A stretch of DNA of 39,735 nucleotides from Chara braunii (Eukaryota; Streptophyta; Charophyceae; Charales; Characeae), in assembly GCA_003427395.1 (NCBI GenBank), contig BFEA01000221.1, forward strand, positions 136,096 through 175,830, written 5' to 3'. How positions within the stretch are numbered: position 1 is the first letter of the stretch; each line of letters begins with the position of its first letter. Under the pieces are notes generated by a model that saw nothing but the letters and a program-made list of their open reading frames with translations, ran no database searches and had not been told where the DNA came from. Made by a program: the position numbers and the translations under genes. Shown piece by piece: positions 19,650-29,803 of the stretch.

Positions 19650-20150
19650 TTGGCGACCCGCGATGACGTTGTGTCCTCTCTCCTGGATTTAAGCATCCTT
19701 CAGGCTCGCCAGGAGCGACTCACGAGACACGTAAACGTCTTGCGTTGTCCTCTCGCTCTGTTCTCTGACCTTGATCGCACCCTCCCCATCATCCCTATTA
19801 GCCTAGGGACATCTACGAGGGTGTACCGCACTTTATGAGACTCTGGCTCGCAGGGAGATTTCGTTCACCCTCGCGTGGTTGAGCAAGCTCGCTTAGCTAC
19901 CTCCGGGTCCTGCTCTCCTATCTCCTTTACCCTCGGAGATAACAAGACGCAGCGCTTCTTCGATCAGACGATCCCCAACCTCCACTTCTCCCTCACCCTC
20001 CATCCATCAGATAGTACCCAGGCGCCTCGACTTTACCATTCCTCCGCATACTTCGTCGTGCTGGAGACTAGGTACGACTTTAGACTTGGCACTCCCTGGT
20101 CTCGCTGGTTCCATGGCACAGAGGCGAATGGGCTGAGACACTCGTTCTGA
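19650..20150 (+). pseudogene. pol: Ty3-A aspartic protease region
   Basis: An open frame (19533-19838) ends in TGA just before the catalytic motif: the next codons in the same frame read DSGSQGDFVHP (about 19839-19871), the retropepsin D-S-G triad. The frame continues to 20150 with YDFRLGTPW, the usual C-terminal LGxxW-type motif of these proteases. The enzyme would release Gag and Pol proteins from the polyprotein. The stop just before the catalytic Asp and loss of frame after 20150 make it inactive. Confidence 0.7.
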
Positions 20151-20622
20151 AAACGAAATGTGGTCAAACCCATCGAATCCCCTTCATTGGAACCACAGGC
20201 GACACCCCTCCGGACCTACCTCCCTAGGACCCTCATCCCTCTGGGTCCCACACTTCTCCTCCTCAGTTTGCTCACTTCATACGACAAGAGAACGTCACGT
20301 TCTCCTCGGTGAACGTCATGGATCTTCTTCGCTACGATCCACTCTGTCCAGAGGTTGAGCTCATCTCATTGGAGCCCGATCCCCCTGACCCTTCCTCCAT
20401 CTTCGCGGCTCCCATCTCCACATCCACCCATCAGCCTGCGGAAAGCCCCTCGACATCCCAGGTCCCTTGCCAAGTCCAGCCATACGTCTCATGCCAACGC
20501 AGACGTTGAGAAACTCATGCGGTTCACGGCTGACTTAGAGCCCGTCGTTCGCTATTTGATTCAAGAGTACCACGACATTTTCCGTCAGTGTTTCTCATAC
20601 AGCGGAACCCCTCCTATGCACG
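20151..20622 (+). pseudogene. Ty3-A protease-RT linker, frame-shifted
   Basis: A proline-rich linker seen in alternating frames (a stretch with FRQCFSYSGTPP near 20573). The peptide DVEHSI then meets a stop, and the RT frame restarts one base off at about 20640, so a 1-nt insertion or deletion separates linker and RT. Confidence 0.55.
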
Positions 20623-21460
20623 ATGTTGAGCATTCTATCTAAGCTCGTGCCTGATTATCGTGTCCACCATGAGGCACCCTATCGACTCTCGATTCCAGAG
20701 GCGACGAAATTCGGGCGTCAGCTTGAGGAGCTCCTTCGACTGGGTTTCATTAAACCCAGTAACTCCCTTTGGGGTGCACCCGTCCTCTTTGCTCGCAAAG
20801 CGAATGGAACTCTCCGCCTCTGCATTGACTACCGAGGCCTTAACCGTTACACAGTTAAGAATAGTTATCCCATGCCTCGCGCGGATGAGTTGTTTGACCA
20901 TCTGGCAGGCAACCGCTTCTTCACGAAGGTCGATCTTCGTAGCGGTTACCACCAGATCCACGTAGCCATAGAGGACCAGCCAAATACCGCCTTTCGGTCG
21001 CGCTTTGGCCACTACGAGTTCACGGTGATGCCATTCGGCCTCACCAATGCACCCGCCACCTTTCAGACGACGATGAACGACATCTTCAGGGACATCCTTG
21101 AAGAATACGTTCTCATATACCTGGACGACATCCTGGTCTACAATCGTACCTTAGAAGACCATCTCAGACACCTCCTCGATGTCCTACAACGCTTATGCAA
21201 GCATTGGTTCTATGCCAAGCTTAGTAAGTGCCGCTTTACCCAGAGCAAAATAAACTTCCTAGGACACCATGTGTCTGACCAGGGTTTCCACATGGACGAC
21301 GCGAAGATCACTGCTATTGCGGAGTGACTCGTCCTCACATCTGCCAAGCAGCTTCACAACTTCTTAGGCCTCCCTAGTTACTATAGTAATTTTATCCAGG
21401 GATACGCTAGGTATTCCTACGTCCTTACCTCCACCCTCCTCCGGAAGAACCCGCCGTGGT
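20623..21460 (+). pseudogene. pol: Ty3-A reverse transcriptase
   Basis: The longest intact pol segment (234 codons to 21327). RT motifs in order: GFIKPSNSLWGAPVLFARK, LRLCIDYRGLN, FTKVDLRSGYHQI, then FTVMPFGLTNAPATFQ, the catalytic YLDD (21118-21129) and LSKCRFTQSKINFLGH. All catalytic aspartates are present. A TGA at 21325-21327 falls where relatives have Trp; afterwards the same frame continues with SAKQLHNFLGLPSYY, the RT connection. RT copies element RNA into DNA in cytoplasmic particles. Confidence 0.85.
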
Positions 21461-22085
21461 TTTGGAAACCCCTGTGCAAGAACGTTTTTCGCGCCGTCAA
21501 GAAGGCGGTGACTTGTGCGCCGGTTTTTCGCCTCACCGATTTTGATCGCCCCTTCATCATCACGACTGATGCGTCAGAATTTGCAATAGGAGTTGTACTT
21601 TTTCAGGTGTTTCCCTCTCCTCCCAATTCACCTTATCCTCATGTTCCTCCTTTCCCCCCCTTCCTGCTGACACTTCTTCTCGACTGACGCCTACCCTCCC
21701 ACCACTTCTGTCCACTAGCAGTCCTCCTGTTACTTACTCCTTAACCATCGCGGAGAATGGGGCTGTCGAGGCTCGTGCAGGGGATTGCCCGATCGCCTTC
21801 CACTCCTGTCAGTTTCTGTTTGCCGAGATAAACTACAATGTTGATGAACGCGAGGTTCTCGCAGTAGTTTATGCTACCCGACATTGGTGTCACTACCTGC
21901 ATGGGGCGCCCTTCACGGTGCGCACGAACAACTCAGTTGTCCAGGTTTTCCTCACGAAGCCCAAGCTTTCCCCTCGACAGACACGTTGATGGCGTGACTT
22001 ATGTGTGTTTAGTTTCACCACTCAGCCCGTCAAGGGTGAAACGAACCGCGTCGTCAATGCCTTGTCCTGCCGTCTTGATCACAAT
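21461..22085 (+). pseudogene. pol: Ty3-A RNase H domain, mutated
   Basis: It keeps TTDASEFAIGVVL (first catalytic Asp at 21568-21570) and VDEREVLAVVYATRHW. The next conserved block reads VRTNNSVV where relatives have a T-D-H/Q-type motif, so that Asp is Asn. Also present are KPKLSPRQTR, a TGA in place of the first Trp of a W-W pair, and NRVVNALS (Asn for the usual Asp). A Ser/Pro-rich insertion with a stop near 21685 separates the halves. The domain would degrade the RNA strand during reverse transcription; this copy is dead. Confidence 0.75.
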
Positions 22086-22229
22086 CAGAAACCCGTCCAT
22101 CTTGCTGCAATTTTCATCATCATTGTTGATCAGTCGGTGATCGACACCTATTGCACTCAGTACCGTCACTGCCCAAATTATCACGTATTTCACGCGACAT
22201 TGCCGAGTGGCAAGACCGTTTTTTCACTC

Positions 22230-23099
22230 TCTCGGTGAGAACGGTCTCGTGTACTGGCATGGCAGATTTGGTCAGCTAGAACCACGTATCTGCGTTCCCT
22301 CCACCGGACAGCTTTACATCCAGGCTGTAGCAGAGTTCCACGACCCGTCAGTTGTCGGTCGTATGGGCTTCCACAAGACGTTGACTCGTGTTTGTCGCCT
22401 ATACGTCTGGCCGAAGTCCAAGGACTTCGTCAAAGCCTTCATCCAAATGTATCCTATCTGTCAGGAGGTGAACAGTGCGAACCACCTTCCGTACGGGTTA
22501 CTTCAGCCCCTACCCCCATACCTTAGGGTTGTTGGCAGTCCATCTTGATAGATTTCATTGGTCCTCTTCTTCCACCTACTGAGCGCAGTCATGATGTTAT
22601 CTTGGTCATCGCCGATCGCTTCACGAAGCGTGCACGCTTTGTTCCGTGCCGCTATCTCATTAGCGTTCGTGAGGTTGCCGACATCGTCTTTGACCGAGTC
22701 GTGAGAAATCACGGCTTACCTTAGAGCATCGTCTTCGACCGTGACCCGCACTTTGCCAGCACATTTTGGCTACGCCTAAATGAGGTGTACGGATTCCAGC
22801 TTCGCTTGTCATCGTCTTACCACCCTCAGACGGATGGTCAGACGGAGGTCACCAATAAAACTCTCGGTAATATCCTCCGAAAGTATGTTAGGGATGACCA
22901 GCAGTGGGACTTACACTTAGCCCACACGGAGATTGCGTATAACCACGCCGTTTCACTAGCCACGAGGATGTCGCCATTTTATTGCGACCTCGACTACCAC
23001 CCCCGCGTACCCGCGGATGCCCTACGATCGTCGCGATTGCGCCCAGATACTCGTTGTCATGCGCTTAACGATTGGATCGCCCACATGGCGGCTATGTGA
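22230..23099 (+). pseudogene. pol: Ty3-A integrase (zinc-binding and catalytic core)
   Basis: The N-terminal HHCC finger keeps both His (EFHDPSVVGRMGFHK), but the first Cys is Tyr (MYPICQ). The core has Asp at 22551-22553 (IDFIGPL), Asp at 22737-22739 (FDRDP) and Glu at 22845-22847 (DGQTEVTN). The spacing of 61 and 35 residues gives a DD35E arrangement. One TAG at 22722-22724 lies before the second Asp, and a frame change lies near 22540. The integrase tail and any chromodomain are absent; the frame stops at 23097-23099. Integrase inserts element DNA into the genome. Confidence 0.8.
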
Positions 23100-23496
23100 T
23101 ACCAACGGCCTAGGCCGCGAGCAATTCGGTCGTTGTGGCCGAAAAAGTTAGTCGCAGCCGCGACCGATGAGGCATAGTCCGCGGCCTGGTTTTTCAATAT
23201 TTTTTTTTACCCCTACAAATACATAAAAATATATATATAAAGGGGTGTAGGGCTTGAAAAACCTTACAATCCTATATTTTTTATTTTGGAATCCGACTTC
23301 CTTTAAGATTTTTAAAAAATAAAAAATAAATTTTGATTTAAACAAAATATATTTAAAAAAAGAAGAAATCCTATCATGAGGGATATGGTCCCCGAGTTGT
23401 GCTGTATTTTTTTAAGAAATGATTTTCGGTTTTTGTAGGGGAATTAGGTGTTTGAAGATGCAAAAATTTTAAACAAATCAACAAAAAAAGGTTTTG
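23100..23496. other. AT-rich stretch without gene
   Basis: After 23190 the sequence is very AT-rich with T-runs and ATATATATA; no coding potential or LTR end is recognised. Confidence 0.5.
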
Positions 23497-23526
23497 ATTG
23501 GTTGATTGATTGATTGATTGATTTGA

Positions 23527-23557
<31 letters not shown>

Positions 23558-23586
23558 TGATTTGATTGATTGATTGATTGATTTGA

Positions 23587-23619
<33 letters not shown>

Positions 23620-23751
23620 GCGTATATGTGTGTGTGTCTCGGTTTGTGTGTGTGTGTGTGTTCATGTGTGTGTGTGTGTGCTACAACAGGGAAATATACA
23701 CTGCCACTTGCGCCCACCCGCCCGCCCGTGGTCCGCACCCGTATGTATGTA

Positions 23752-23795
<44 letters not shown>

Positions 23796-24069
23796 TGCGT
23801 GTGTTTGTGCGGGTGTGTGTGTGTNNNNNNNNNNNNNNNNNNNNNNNNNNNNNNNNNNNNNNNNNNNNNNNNNNNNNNNNNNNNNNNNNNNNNNNNNNNN
23901 NNNNNNNNNNNNNNNNNNNNNNNNNNNNNNNNNNNNNNNNNNNNNNNNNNNNNNNNNNNNNNNNNNNNNNNNNNNNNNNNNNNNNNNNNNNNNNNNNNNN
24001 NNNNNNNNNNNNNNNNNNNNNNNNNNNCGGGGATGGGAGGGAGGACCCCTCCCCCACCAATCAATCAAT

Positions 24070-24112
<43 letters not shown>
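23497..24112. repeat. Inverted tetranucleotide satellites around a (GT)n tract and gap
   Basis: (GATT)n with interspersed GATTT units covers 23497-23618. (GT)n with GTAT units covers about 23625-23824. N-run 23825-24027 (203 N). Then (AATC)n covers about 24058-24112, the reverse complement of the first array. The arms can pair over tens of bases, which may explain the gap. Reading frames of repeated Cys-Val or Thr-His here are artefacts of the dinucleotide repeat. Confidence 0.85.
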
Positions 24113-24116
<4 letters not shown>

Positions 24117-25138
24117 AAAACATTCAATTAATGTGCGACGATCTGGGTCCTCGGCAGCCCTGAGGGGCCCCTGTTGCAAGAGCCCATGCCCTAAGTGAAG
24201 GCGGGCCTAACAAATCACGAGAGGCCCTTGGTTGTCAATTTCGCATTTGGGGGTCCAGGCAGTTTCGTCGCAGCAGTTGGTTCAAGGGAAACACAGGCGG
24301 AGCAACGCGGAAATTCTCAGGCCTTCTAGGCTTTTCCGAAAGCTCAGGCCCTGGGTCAGATTCGCAGCCTCATACACAAACAGTTGGGAGACCCAACCGA
24401 ATGAGCAACATCCTGGGGCCTACCGGAAGCTTCTGGGCCCAGGCCAGTCCAGCCTGGCTGCCAATCGAGGCAGGCTCTTTCCATATAGGAAAGAGCTCGC
24501 TGCCTGGTGAGGGGATTCGGGCACTTGTTGGCTGGCAGCAGCGCTGCTGGAGCGATAGCTCACGTGCTGGCTGTTGGCATTGGAGCAAGAGGCTGCGTAC
24601 GTGCGGTCGTGTGGTGAAGCAAGGCGCTGTTGAGGGCAGCGCCATGGCCCAACCTCCATAGCTGGCTGTGGGCTTGGAAATACAGTGAGGCGCAGGCGTG
24701 GTCTCCGGGTGTACAACAAAGTGAGACGTGCGAGAGAGTCAAGGGGGAGAGAGAAGGATGATGATGATGTTAATGATGATGTGAGGGCTGCGGGCACATA
24801 CCTGGTATTGGCGATGATTCTGCATGGGCGACATCTTCAAGTACTTCGAGTGTTGCTGACGTCAACAGTTGCATTGTCAATTCGTAGGCTACTAGTAGCT
24901 ATGTAGGAAGGGAAGTAGGCTGGGCGTCGAGCGCCAGGTAGGAAGATAGAGACTGGATACATACGTTGGTGGTGGCGAGAGCAAGCTCTCATTGACATTG
25001 ATTTTCAATGCTTCGATTTTCCATTGGTGTTATATTGGTGCAATGCTGCTTCCTGAACACTGTGCTACGATTTGGCTTTCAATGTGACTGTGCAATCTGA
25101 ATATTGTCATCTCGCTTTTGTTCATTTTCCTTGCAATT
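24113..25138 (+). other. Possible degenerate LTR or leader region
   Basis: No gene is recognised. A (GAT)n tract lies near 24755-24782. The segment ends TTGCA just before a primer-binding-site-like sequence at 25139-25150, so part of it may be an LTR, but I could not place a TG start. Confidence 0.3.
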
Positions 25139-25150
25139 TGGTATCGGAGC
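25139..25150 (+). other. Primer-binding-site-like sequence (initiator tRNA-Met), one mismatch
   Basis: TGGTATCGGAGC differs by one base from TGGTATCAGAGC, the complement of the plant initiator tRNA-Met 3' end used to prime LTR retrotransposons. It is followed by TGGTTCGAAC. No gag is recognisable downstream. Confidence 0.4.
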
Positions 25151-26493
25151 TGGTTCGAACTGCGCTCATTGGTTCTTCGCATGAGGTGTGGGGCAGTGAT
25201 AAGGCTTGGGCGTAGAACGTAAGGCGGCCCAAGATCATGTGGGCGCACCAGGAAGCTATGTGGTGACATTAGGGGTGTACGCTGGATGATGAGAGCTCGC
25301 TGATGTGGCATTTAAGCCGAGGTGGAACTACATTCTGCTGTGGGTTGTGCCGAGGCAAAGACCGTTCATCATAAATGCACATCAGGTTGCCGGTGAGAAA
25401 TCTGTGGTTGGGGGCAGCATTATGGGGTGTGTTATTCTCATCCTTATCTACCCTCTCCATCTCTTCTTACCGTGAGGAAGTGAGTTTTGTTTTGAGAGCC
25501 CTCTTGATGTGAGGTGTCGCGAGCGCTTAACCTTGAGAGTCGACATTCTTCCTGGGCAGCAAGCTGGTGGGAGACGGGCGATGCCTCTGAAGGGCCCTGG
25601 ACGAACCACTCGGGTCACGGCCACCATGCCAACCCGTTGGGAATAGTACACGCATGCTTTGCCGCAAGTCCTTGGTTCTGCTGCTGCGCAATAGAGGTCA
25701 TGCAGGGCATGCCAGCCCTTTGAGCAGACGCTTTCCAGACCGTTTCTTAATATTTCTGGTGGGGACTCGGTGTTGATTCTGGTTGTGATCGTCGTCCTGT
25801 CTGCGACGTTAAATAATTCCTGAGGAGTTATGGGGGATCTCCTTAAATGCCTCCTGATCAACCAGATCAAACCGGGTGTAAGGCTCGTTGCATGTGAGGA
25901 TAAATAATGTACAGGGGCTGGCAGGTTTGGCGTTGACTGTGGGCACATGGGTGGGCCAGATTGCACACCTTCAGACACGCTGCTCAACCAGATGCTCAGG
26001 GCGTTGGGCATAATTGGTACCACAAAGTTCACTACATTGACCATAGTAAACTCCTCGTTTGATAAAGATGGAAGTCTGATTTAAACGACCAGGTACGGCA
26101 CAAAGCGACTACTCAATGGGATACAGGGTGAGGGTTGGATTCCGGTAACTGTTCGCTGTGATACTAATTAGATAAACTGCCATCCAGCATACATCTCTGC
26201 AGGAGATGTTATTTTTATTTTTGATTATTTAGTTGTTACGGACTTGACTAACAACTGACAGACAGTTGCAGATAAGAGTAATCTTTGTTGCAATGCCATC
26301 TGTATTAGAGTAATCTAAAAATAGGTTTAATATCTTCTGTAGGATCTGACATTGGTTGACACCTTACTACCTAACTGTTTCTGTCCAGGCCGACCGAAGT
26401 TAGTTGTGTATCACAATCGGTTGTGTGTCATCATTGTCATGCTACGGTAGGATTCAGTGTGGATTCTAGTTTAGATCACACACACTGTAGCTC
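25151..26493. other. Unassigned region between retroelement pieces
   Basis: A 198-residue open frame on the - strand (25448-26044) has no family I recognise and no neighbours supporting it. TGTTACGGACTTG near 26233 could be an LTR start, since a gag-like ORF begins 260 bp later, but no matching end or primer site is clear. Confidence 0.3.
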
Positions 26494-26844
26494 ATGAGTG
26501 ATGCAAGCACTAGTGAGGAGGAGTTGTTAGTGGACGACCGTAGGACTACTCGTAGAACTGCTCTCAGTTGACCTTTGACTTTCCTAGAGTTAGGTCCAGG
26601 AGACGAGAGGAGACTGCGAAGAGAGGCTAGAGAGAGAGCAGCAGCAAGGAGAGCAAGGGACGCCGCGACCAGCGCCAGGTCTAGGACTATAGCTAGCACT
26701 GGTATGCCCATGGCTACTTCCTCTACCATGTCGCAGGCTTCTTCACAGGCCACTTCGTCAAGAGGCTCACGCACGCGCATGGCTCGGCAGCCACCTGGGT
26801 TCAAACCCCAGCAGCAGCAAGACTCCCGGATCTTGATAATATAA
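26494..26844 (+). pseudogene. Retroelement polyprotein N-terminus fragment, one internal stop
   Basis: From ATG at 26494 the frame reads an acidic start (MSDASTSEEELLVDD), Arg-rich RRTTRRTALS, a TGA at 26569-26571, then FLELGPGDERRLRREARERAAARRAR and a Ser/Thr/Gln-rich stretch ending QPPGFKPQQQQ before TAA. Charge-patterned, low-complexity N-termini of this kind occur in retrotransposon polyproteins; I recall similar ones from charophyte elements but cannot verify this here. The stop may be a C-to-T change of an Arg codon. Confidence 0.4.
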
Positions 26845-26849
26845 ATCCG

Positions 26850-27072
26850 GGAGCGGAGCGGGGCAGCGTGGCGCGCGCGCGCGTGCGGCGGCGGGCGCCT
26901 CCCTTTTTCGCCACGTGTCACCTGCGGCGGGCGCCACCTTTTTTCCCTTCGTTTTCGCTGCAAAACGGCCGATAAACACCGAAAAAACCCGCTGTCGGGT
27001 TTGCTGTATTCCCGGCTGTGCGGACTGCTGGACAGCTGTACGGGGTGGTGGGTGGGAGCGGGAACCGTTCCC
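26850..27072 (-). other. 5' leader of the reverse-strand LTR element, then truncation
   Basis: Downstream of the primer site on the - strand lies a GC-rich leader. It breaks off near 26850 where an oppositely oriented fragment begins, so the rest of this element is missing. An inverted repeat (ATCCGGGAG/CTCCCGGAT) spans 26824-26852 at the junction. Confidence 0.4.
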
Positions 27073-27084
27073 GCTCTGATACCA
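27073..27084 (-). other. Primer-binding site, initiator tRNA-Met (perfect)
   Basis: Read on the - strand, TGGTATCAGAGC lies one base after the LTR end at 27086. This is the standard primer site of plant LTR retrotransposons. Confidence 0.85.
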
Positions 27085-27085
27085 A

Positions 27086-27395
27086 TGTAGCGGACCCACC
27101 AGGTGTGGTGCTCCGCTAGTGGTAGAGATGGAGATGGAGGAAGAAGGGGGGAGCAAGATGCACAGCGCAGCTCCCACGCATGACTCCAACGCACGTACTC
27201 CAAAAATGTGCAAGTGAAGAATGAGACTGAAAACAGACAATGGCTGGGGTATACCCCAGCGGACTGACGGGACTGGACTGGACTGGCTGGTACCGACAGA
27301 GGTACCGGCCTGGACTGGCCTACCCCGAATACAACACAGGCCTGTGAGAACAGGCCAAGGGGCTGGTCTCACAGGCCAACCCGAGGTCCGCTACA
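27086..27395 (-). mobile_element. 310-bp 5' LTR with 11-bp terminal inverted repeats
   Basis: The boundaries are TGTAGCGGACC (27086-27096) and GGTCCGCTACA (27385-27395), perfect inverted repeats giving the TG..CA ends of an LTR. The primer-binding site abuts it on the - strand. The internal region is almost entirely lost, so superfamily cannot be assigned. Repeated GACTGGACTGGACTGG-like words and paired AGGCCTGT/ACAGGCC segments near 27310-27375 are internal features. Confidence 0.85.
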
Positions 27396-27429
27396 GTCTA
27401 CCTGCCCCATACTCCCATTCATGAACTTG

Positions 27430-28219
27430 CCTTCGACCCCTAAGAATGGCAAGACCGGTGGTAGAACAACGCGGGCAACCAACAAAAGGATCCACCTCCT
27501 CAGCCTGTCGGTCAAATCCACGTATAGAATTCCCCGCCCCAAACCACCGCTGCAGGACCTGATAAATGATCGGTGGGCCAGACATCTCAACGTAGATCGC
27601 TCCCGCATCACACCGATCCGATGGTTCGCCGGCCAGCCAAGGTTACTTCTTTGCAGTGGCAGACCGCCGACCGCTGCCTCCCAACTAACACCTGGCTCGT
27701 CGACCACACAAGTCTGGAACAAAAGGGGGTCTCACTGCCCTGGTGCCAATGATGCCTGACAGCCTTCCCCCCGTGCAAGTGGAATGAGACCATCGAGCAT
27801 GTTTTCATGCAGTGTCCGGTGGCGCTGCTGACAGGCGGTGGTGGGACCGTATATGGCATAAAATGCTGCAAGACACCCCCTGGCCATGGTCCTGGCAGGC
27901 GATATTGACAGGACACTGTCCAGCAATGGCTCAATCCTCCCCATTCACGGAAAATGTATAGATTAGGAGACGATCGGTCCTCTGGGCCCTCTGGTGGCAG
28001 CGTTGTCTCCTAGCGATGGAAGGGGTCAGGGTAGAAGGGGTGGAACTGACAGAACGGATCAAAGAGCACATCCAGCTGGAACTGACATGCAGATGGCGAG
28101 TTCTCAAATCCCAGCTGGATATCTTTCACAGTAGTCAGGACATCAATCGTGCAGTCATGCGCTTTGGCACAGAGTGGCTTGGTGGGAATCGGGGGGGATG
28201 GATTGCTCAGATACAATGA
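27430..28219 (+). pseudogene. LINE ORF2 C-terminal region (zf-RVT-like), broken
   Basis: Frames read LPTNTWLVDHTSLEQKG near 27685-27735, PWCQ then a stop, CLTAFPPCKWNETIEHVFMQ and CPVA (about 27752-27824). This matches the pattern of the zinc-binding domain following RT in plant LINEs (C..C, E-x3-H-x-F-x2-C). A second open segment at 28016-28219 (ELTERIKEHIQLEL..) is the likely tail. The RT itself is missing and frames are broken. A matching 3' tail with an A-rich end follows at 28711-28863. Confidence 0.55.
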
Positions 28220-28710
28220 GGGGGGGACCAGGACAGCAAGGCAGAACAAGAGCTCTGCAGGCATTATAGGCTTCTCTTCAACAAGCGGACAGACGTCGAC
28301 CCTCCTTCCCCATGAGACCACCTTCTGATTTCCCGGACGCCTTCCCGCCCCACCCTCTGTCCTTCGTTGAAACCCTCATCTGATACTCATGGGGCAAAAT
28401 CTGGCCCCGGTGCCCCCCAGGGGTGGAGGGAGCCTCGCCGCTAGACATCTACTGCCAGGGGACTGGGACGTCACAGATGCTATGGGAAGCTGCGACTATC
28501 AAAGCAAGGAAGATGTCAGGCCTTTTGGAATGTCTTCTGGCAGTGGTAAGCAGATAGGAGAAGAGGCTAGGAATGACAAGCTGTTCTAGTCGCCCTGTAC
28601 AGGGGTGAATAGGCTTCTCTCCACGTGCTCTTTATCCTCACCGTGCAATCAATCCCCCTGGACAACCAGGGGCAATCAATGCTGGCGGGCTTTACTCAGG
28701 ACGACCGATT
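28220..28710 (+). other. Probable LINE 3' region, undefined
   Basis: Lies between the LINE coding remnant and its conserved 3' tail. Short frames only, with no domain; likely 3' coding or untranslated sequence. Confidence 0.35.
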
Positions 28711-28863
28711 ATTGTACAGGGACACTTGACCCAATTTCCAGCAGGTGCTGCTCCTCACCAATAGATGGAGCCACCTGGGACAACTACTAGGAGGGGCCGC
28801 TCTTATCACCCCCCCTAGTAGAGGTCGCAGGCCGTGTGTAAAAAAAAAGAAAAAAGGAAAAAG
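28711..28863 (+). repeat. LINE 3' tail, copy 1, A-rich end
   Basis: Contains TTTCCAGCAGGTGCTGCTCC and CACCAATAGATGGAGC, ending in an A-rich run from 28840. It matches the reverse-strand copies at 30563-30720 and 34025-34180, so it is a mobile 3' end of a LINE or a SINE sharing it. Confidence 0.7.
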
Positions 28864-28917
28864 GGATTGCCTTAAGAATTTCCGTATCCAACGCTACGGT
28901 AATAACCATCACTCCTT

Positions 28918-29402
28918 AATGTTTCAATGTGCAGACAGCAATGTCAGACAGTACGCGGCAACGAGTGCCGGCTGAGGGTTCATGGAAGCGGCTTGCAGAT
29001 CTACTTCAGATGTCTCCTATGATCCAACAGTGGAGATTGTGTGCGGTGATCGGGGAATGAGGATGAACAGCGGGAGGAGTAGAGAATGTTTCAACGTGCA
29101 GTACAAGAGCTACTCTGGGCTATACTAATCTGACAGTATTCTCCATGCAGGTAACAGACGAGCCGTTCCCCCCCAAAGACAGCCGCTGATGCAGGTTCCC
29201 CAACGATATCCACTCATCAGGGCCTATCCCAGCTCCACATCAACCCAGAGACAGCAATGTCAGAGAGTACGCGGCAAAGAGTGCTGACTGAGGGCTCATG
29301 GAAGCGACTTGCAGATCTACTTCAGACGTCTCCTATGATCGAACAGTGGTGATTGTGTGCGGTGATCTGGGAATAAGGAAGAACGGCGGGAGGAGTAGAG
29401 AA
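28918..29402 (+). repeat. Two direct copies of a unit of about 154 bp, 316-bp offset
   Basis: 28934-29087 and 29250-29402 match closely (GACAGCAATGTCAGA.AGTACGCGGCAA at the start, GGGAGGAGTAGAGAA at the end). Copy 1 is also flanked by AATGTTTCAAYGTGCAG at 28918-28934 and 29085-29101. No coding function is seen. Confidence 0.7.
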
Positions 29403-29803
29403 GGACCGGGGAATTTTCGAGTACGGGAAGAGTAGTCTAGGGAGAGTAACTATTTAACAAAGTAGGATGAAATTTCAATATTTTTGTCGCCTGAGTGGAC
29501 GAGGCAGAAGGGTGACGCTGACTTGAGAAATACTAAACAATGTAGCTTGAGGTTTACTCTCACAGTACAACCACATTGTACCTCAGTGCGGGCATAACCC
29601 GCACACAGACCTTCCAGTCTGCCCAGATCGTCGCTCTGTGTTCCTTAAATACTAAAAAACTAGAAAGCTGGGCCGAGCGCTTGTACCTTTCGGGACAAGT
29701 CCCGGTCCGGTTCCAATCCCCCCAAGTCTCATGAAAAAATCTGTATATTAATTACCCAAAAAAACTAAAGGCAAGACAGTATTAGTCACAAACAACAGAC
29801 CAA
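29403..29803. other. Unassigned stretch with a small palindrome and a weak B-box
   Basis: GTGCGGG-CATAA-CCCGCAC occupies 29586-29604. GGTTCCAATCC (29709-29719) fits a Pol III B-box, and GGGCCGAGCGC about 35 bp upstream faintly recalls a tRNA D-arm, but the arms do not fold into a convincing tRNA. Confidence 0.35.

Larger units (their letters stand above)
19289..23099 (+). mobile_element. Ty3/gypsy element Ty3-A: LTR plus decayed pol, gag and 3' end missing
   Basis: The order protease, RT, RNase H, integrase is diagnostic of Ty3/gypsy. The pol frame has at least five in-frame stops and a frameshift near 20640. No chromodomain, polypurine tract or 3' LTR is found after the integrase core, which stops at about 23099. 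A gag fragment of possibly the same family lies at 1586-2647, 17 kb upstream on the same strand. Confidence 0.8.

Noticed and set aside
23608-24198. Long Cys-Val and Thr-His reading frames on both strands
   Set aside because: They are produced by the (GT)n tract and read through N positions.
26770-26860. tRNA-derived SINE at GGGTTCAAACCCC
   Set aside because: The B-box-like word lies within the retroelement reading frame (QPPGFKPQQQQ) and no tRNA fold is seen.
29670-29740. tRNA gene
   Set aside because: A B-box-like GGTTCCAATCC is present but acceptor and T stems do not pair.
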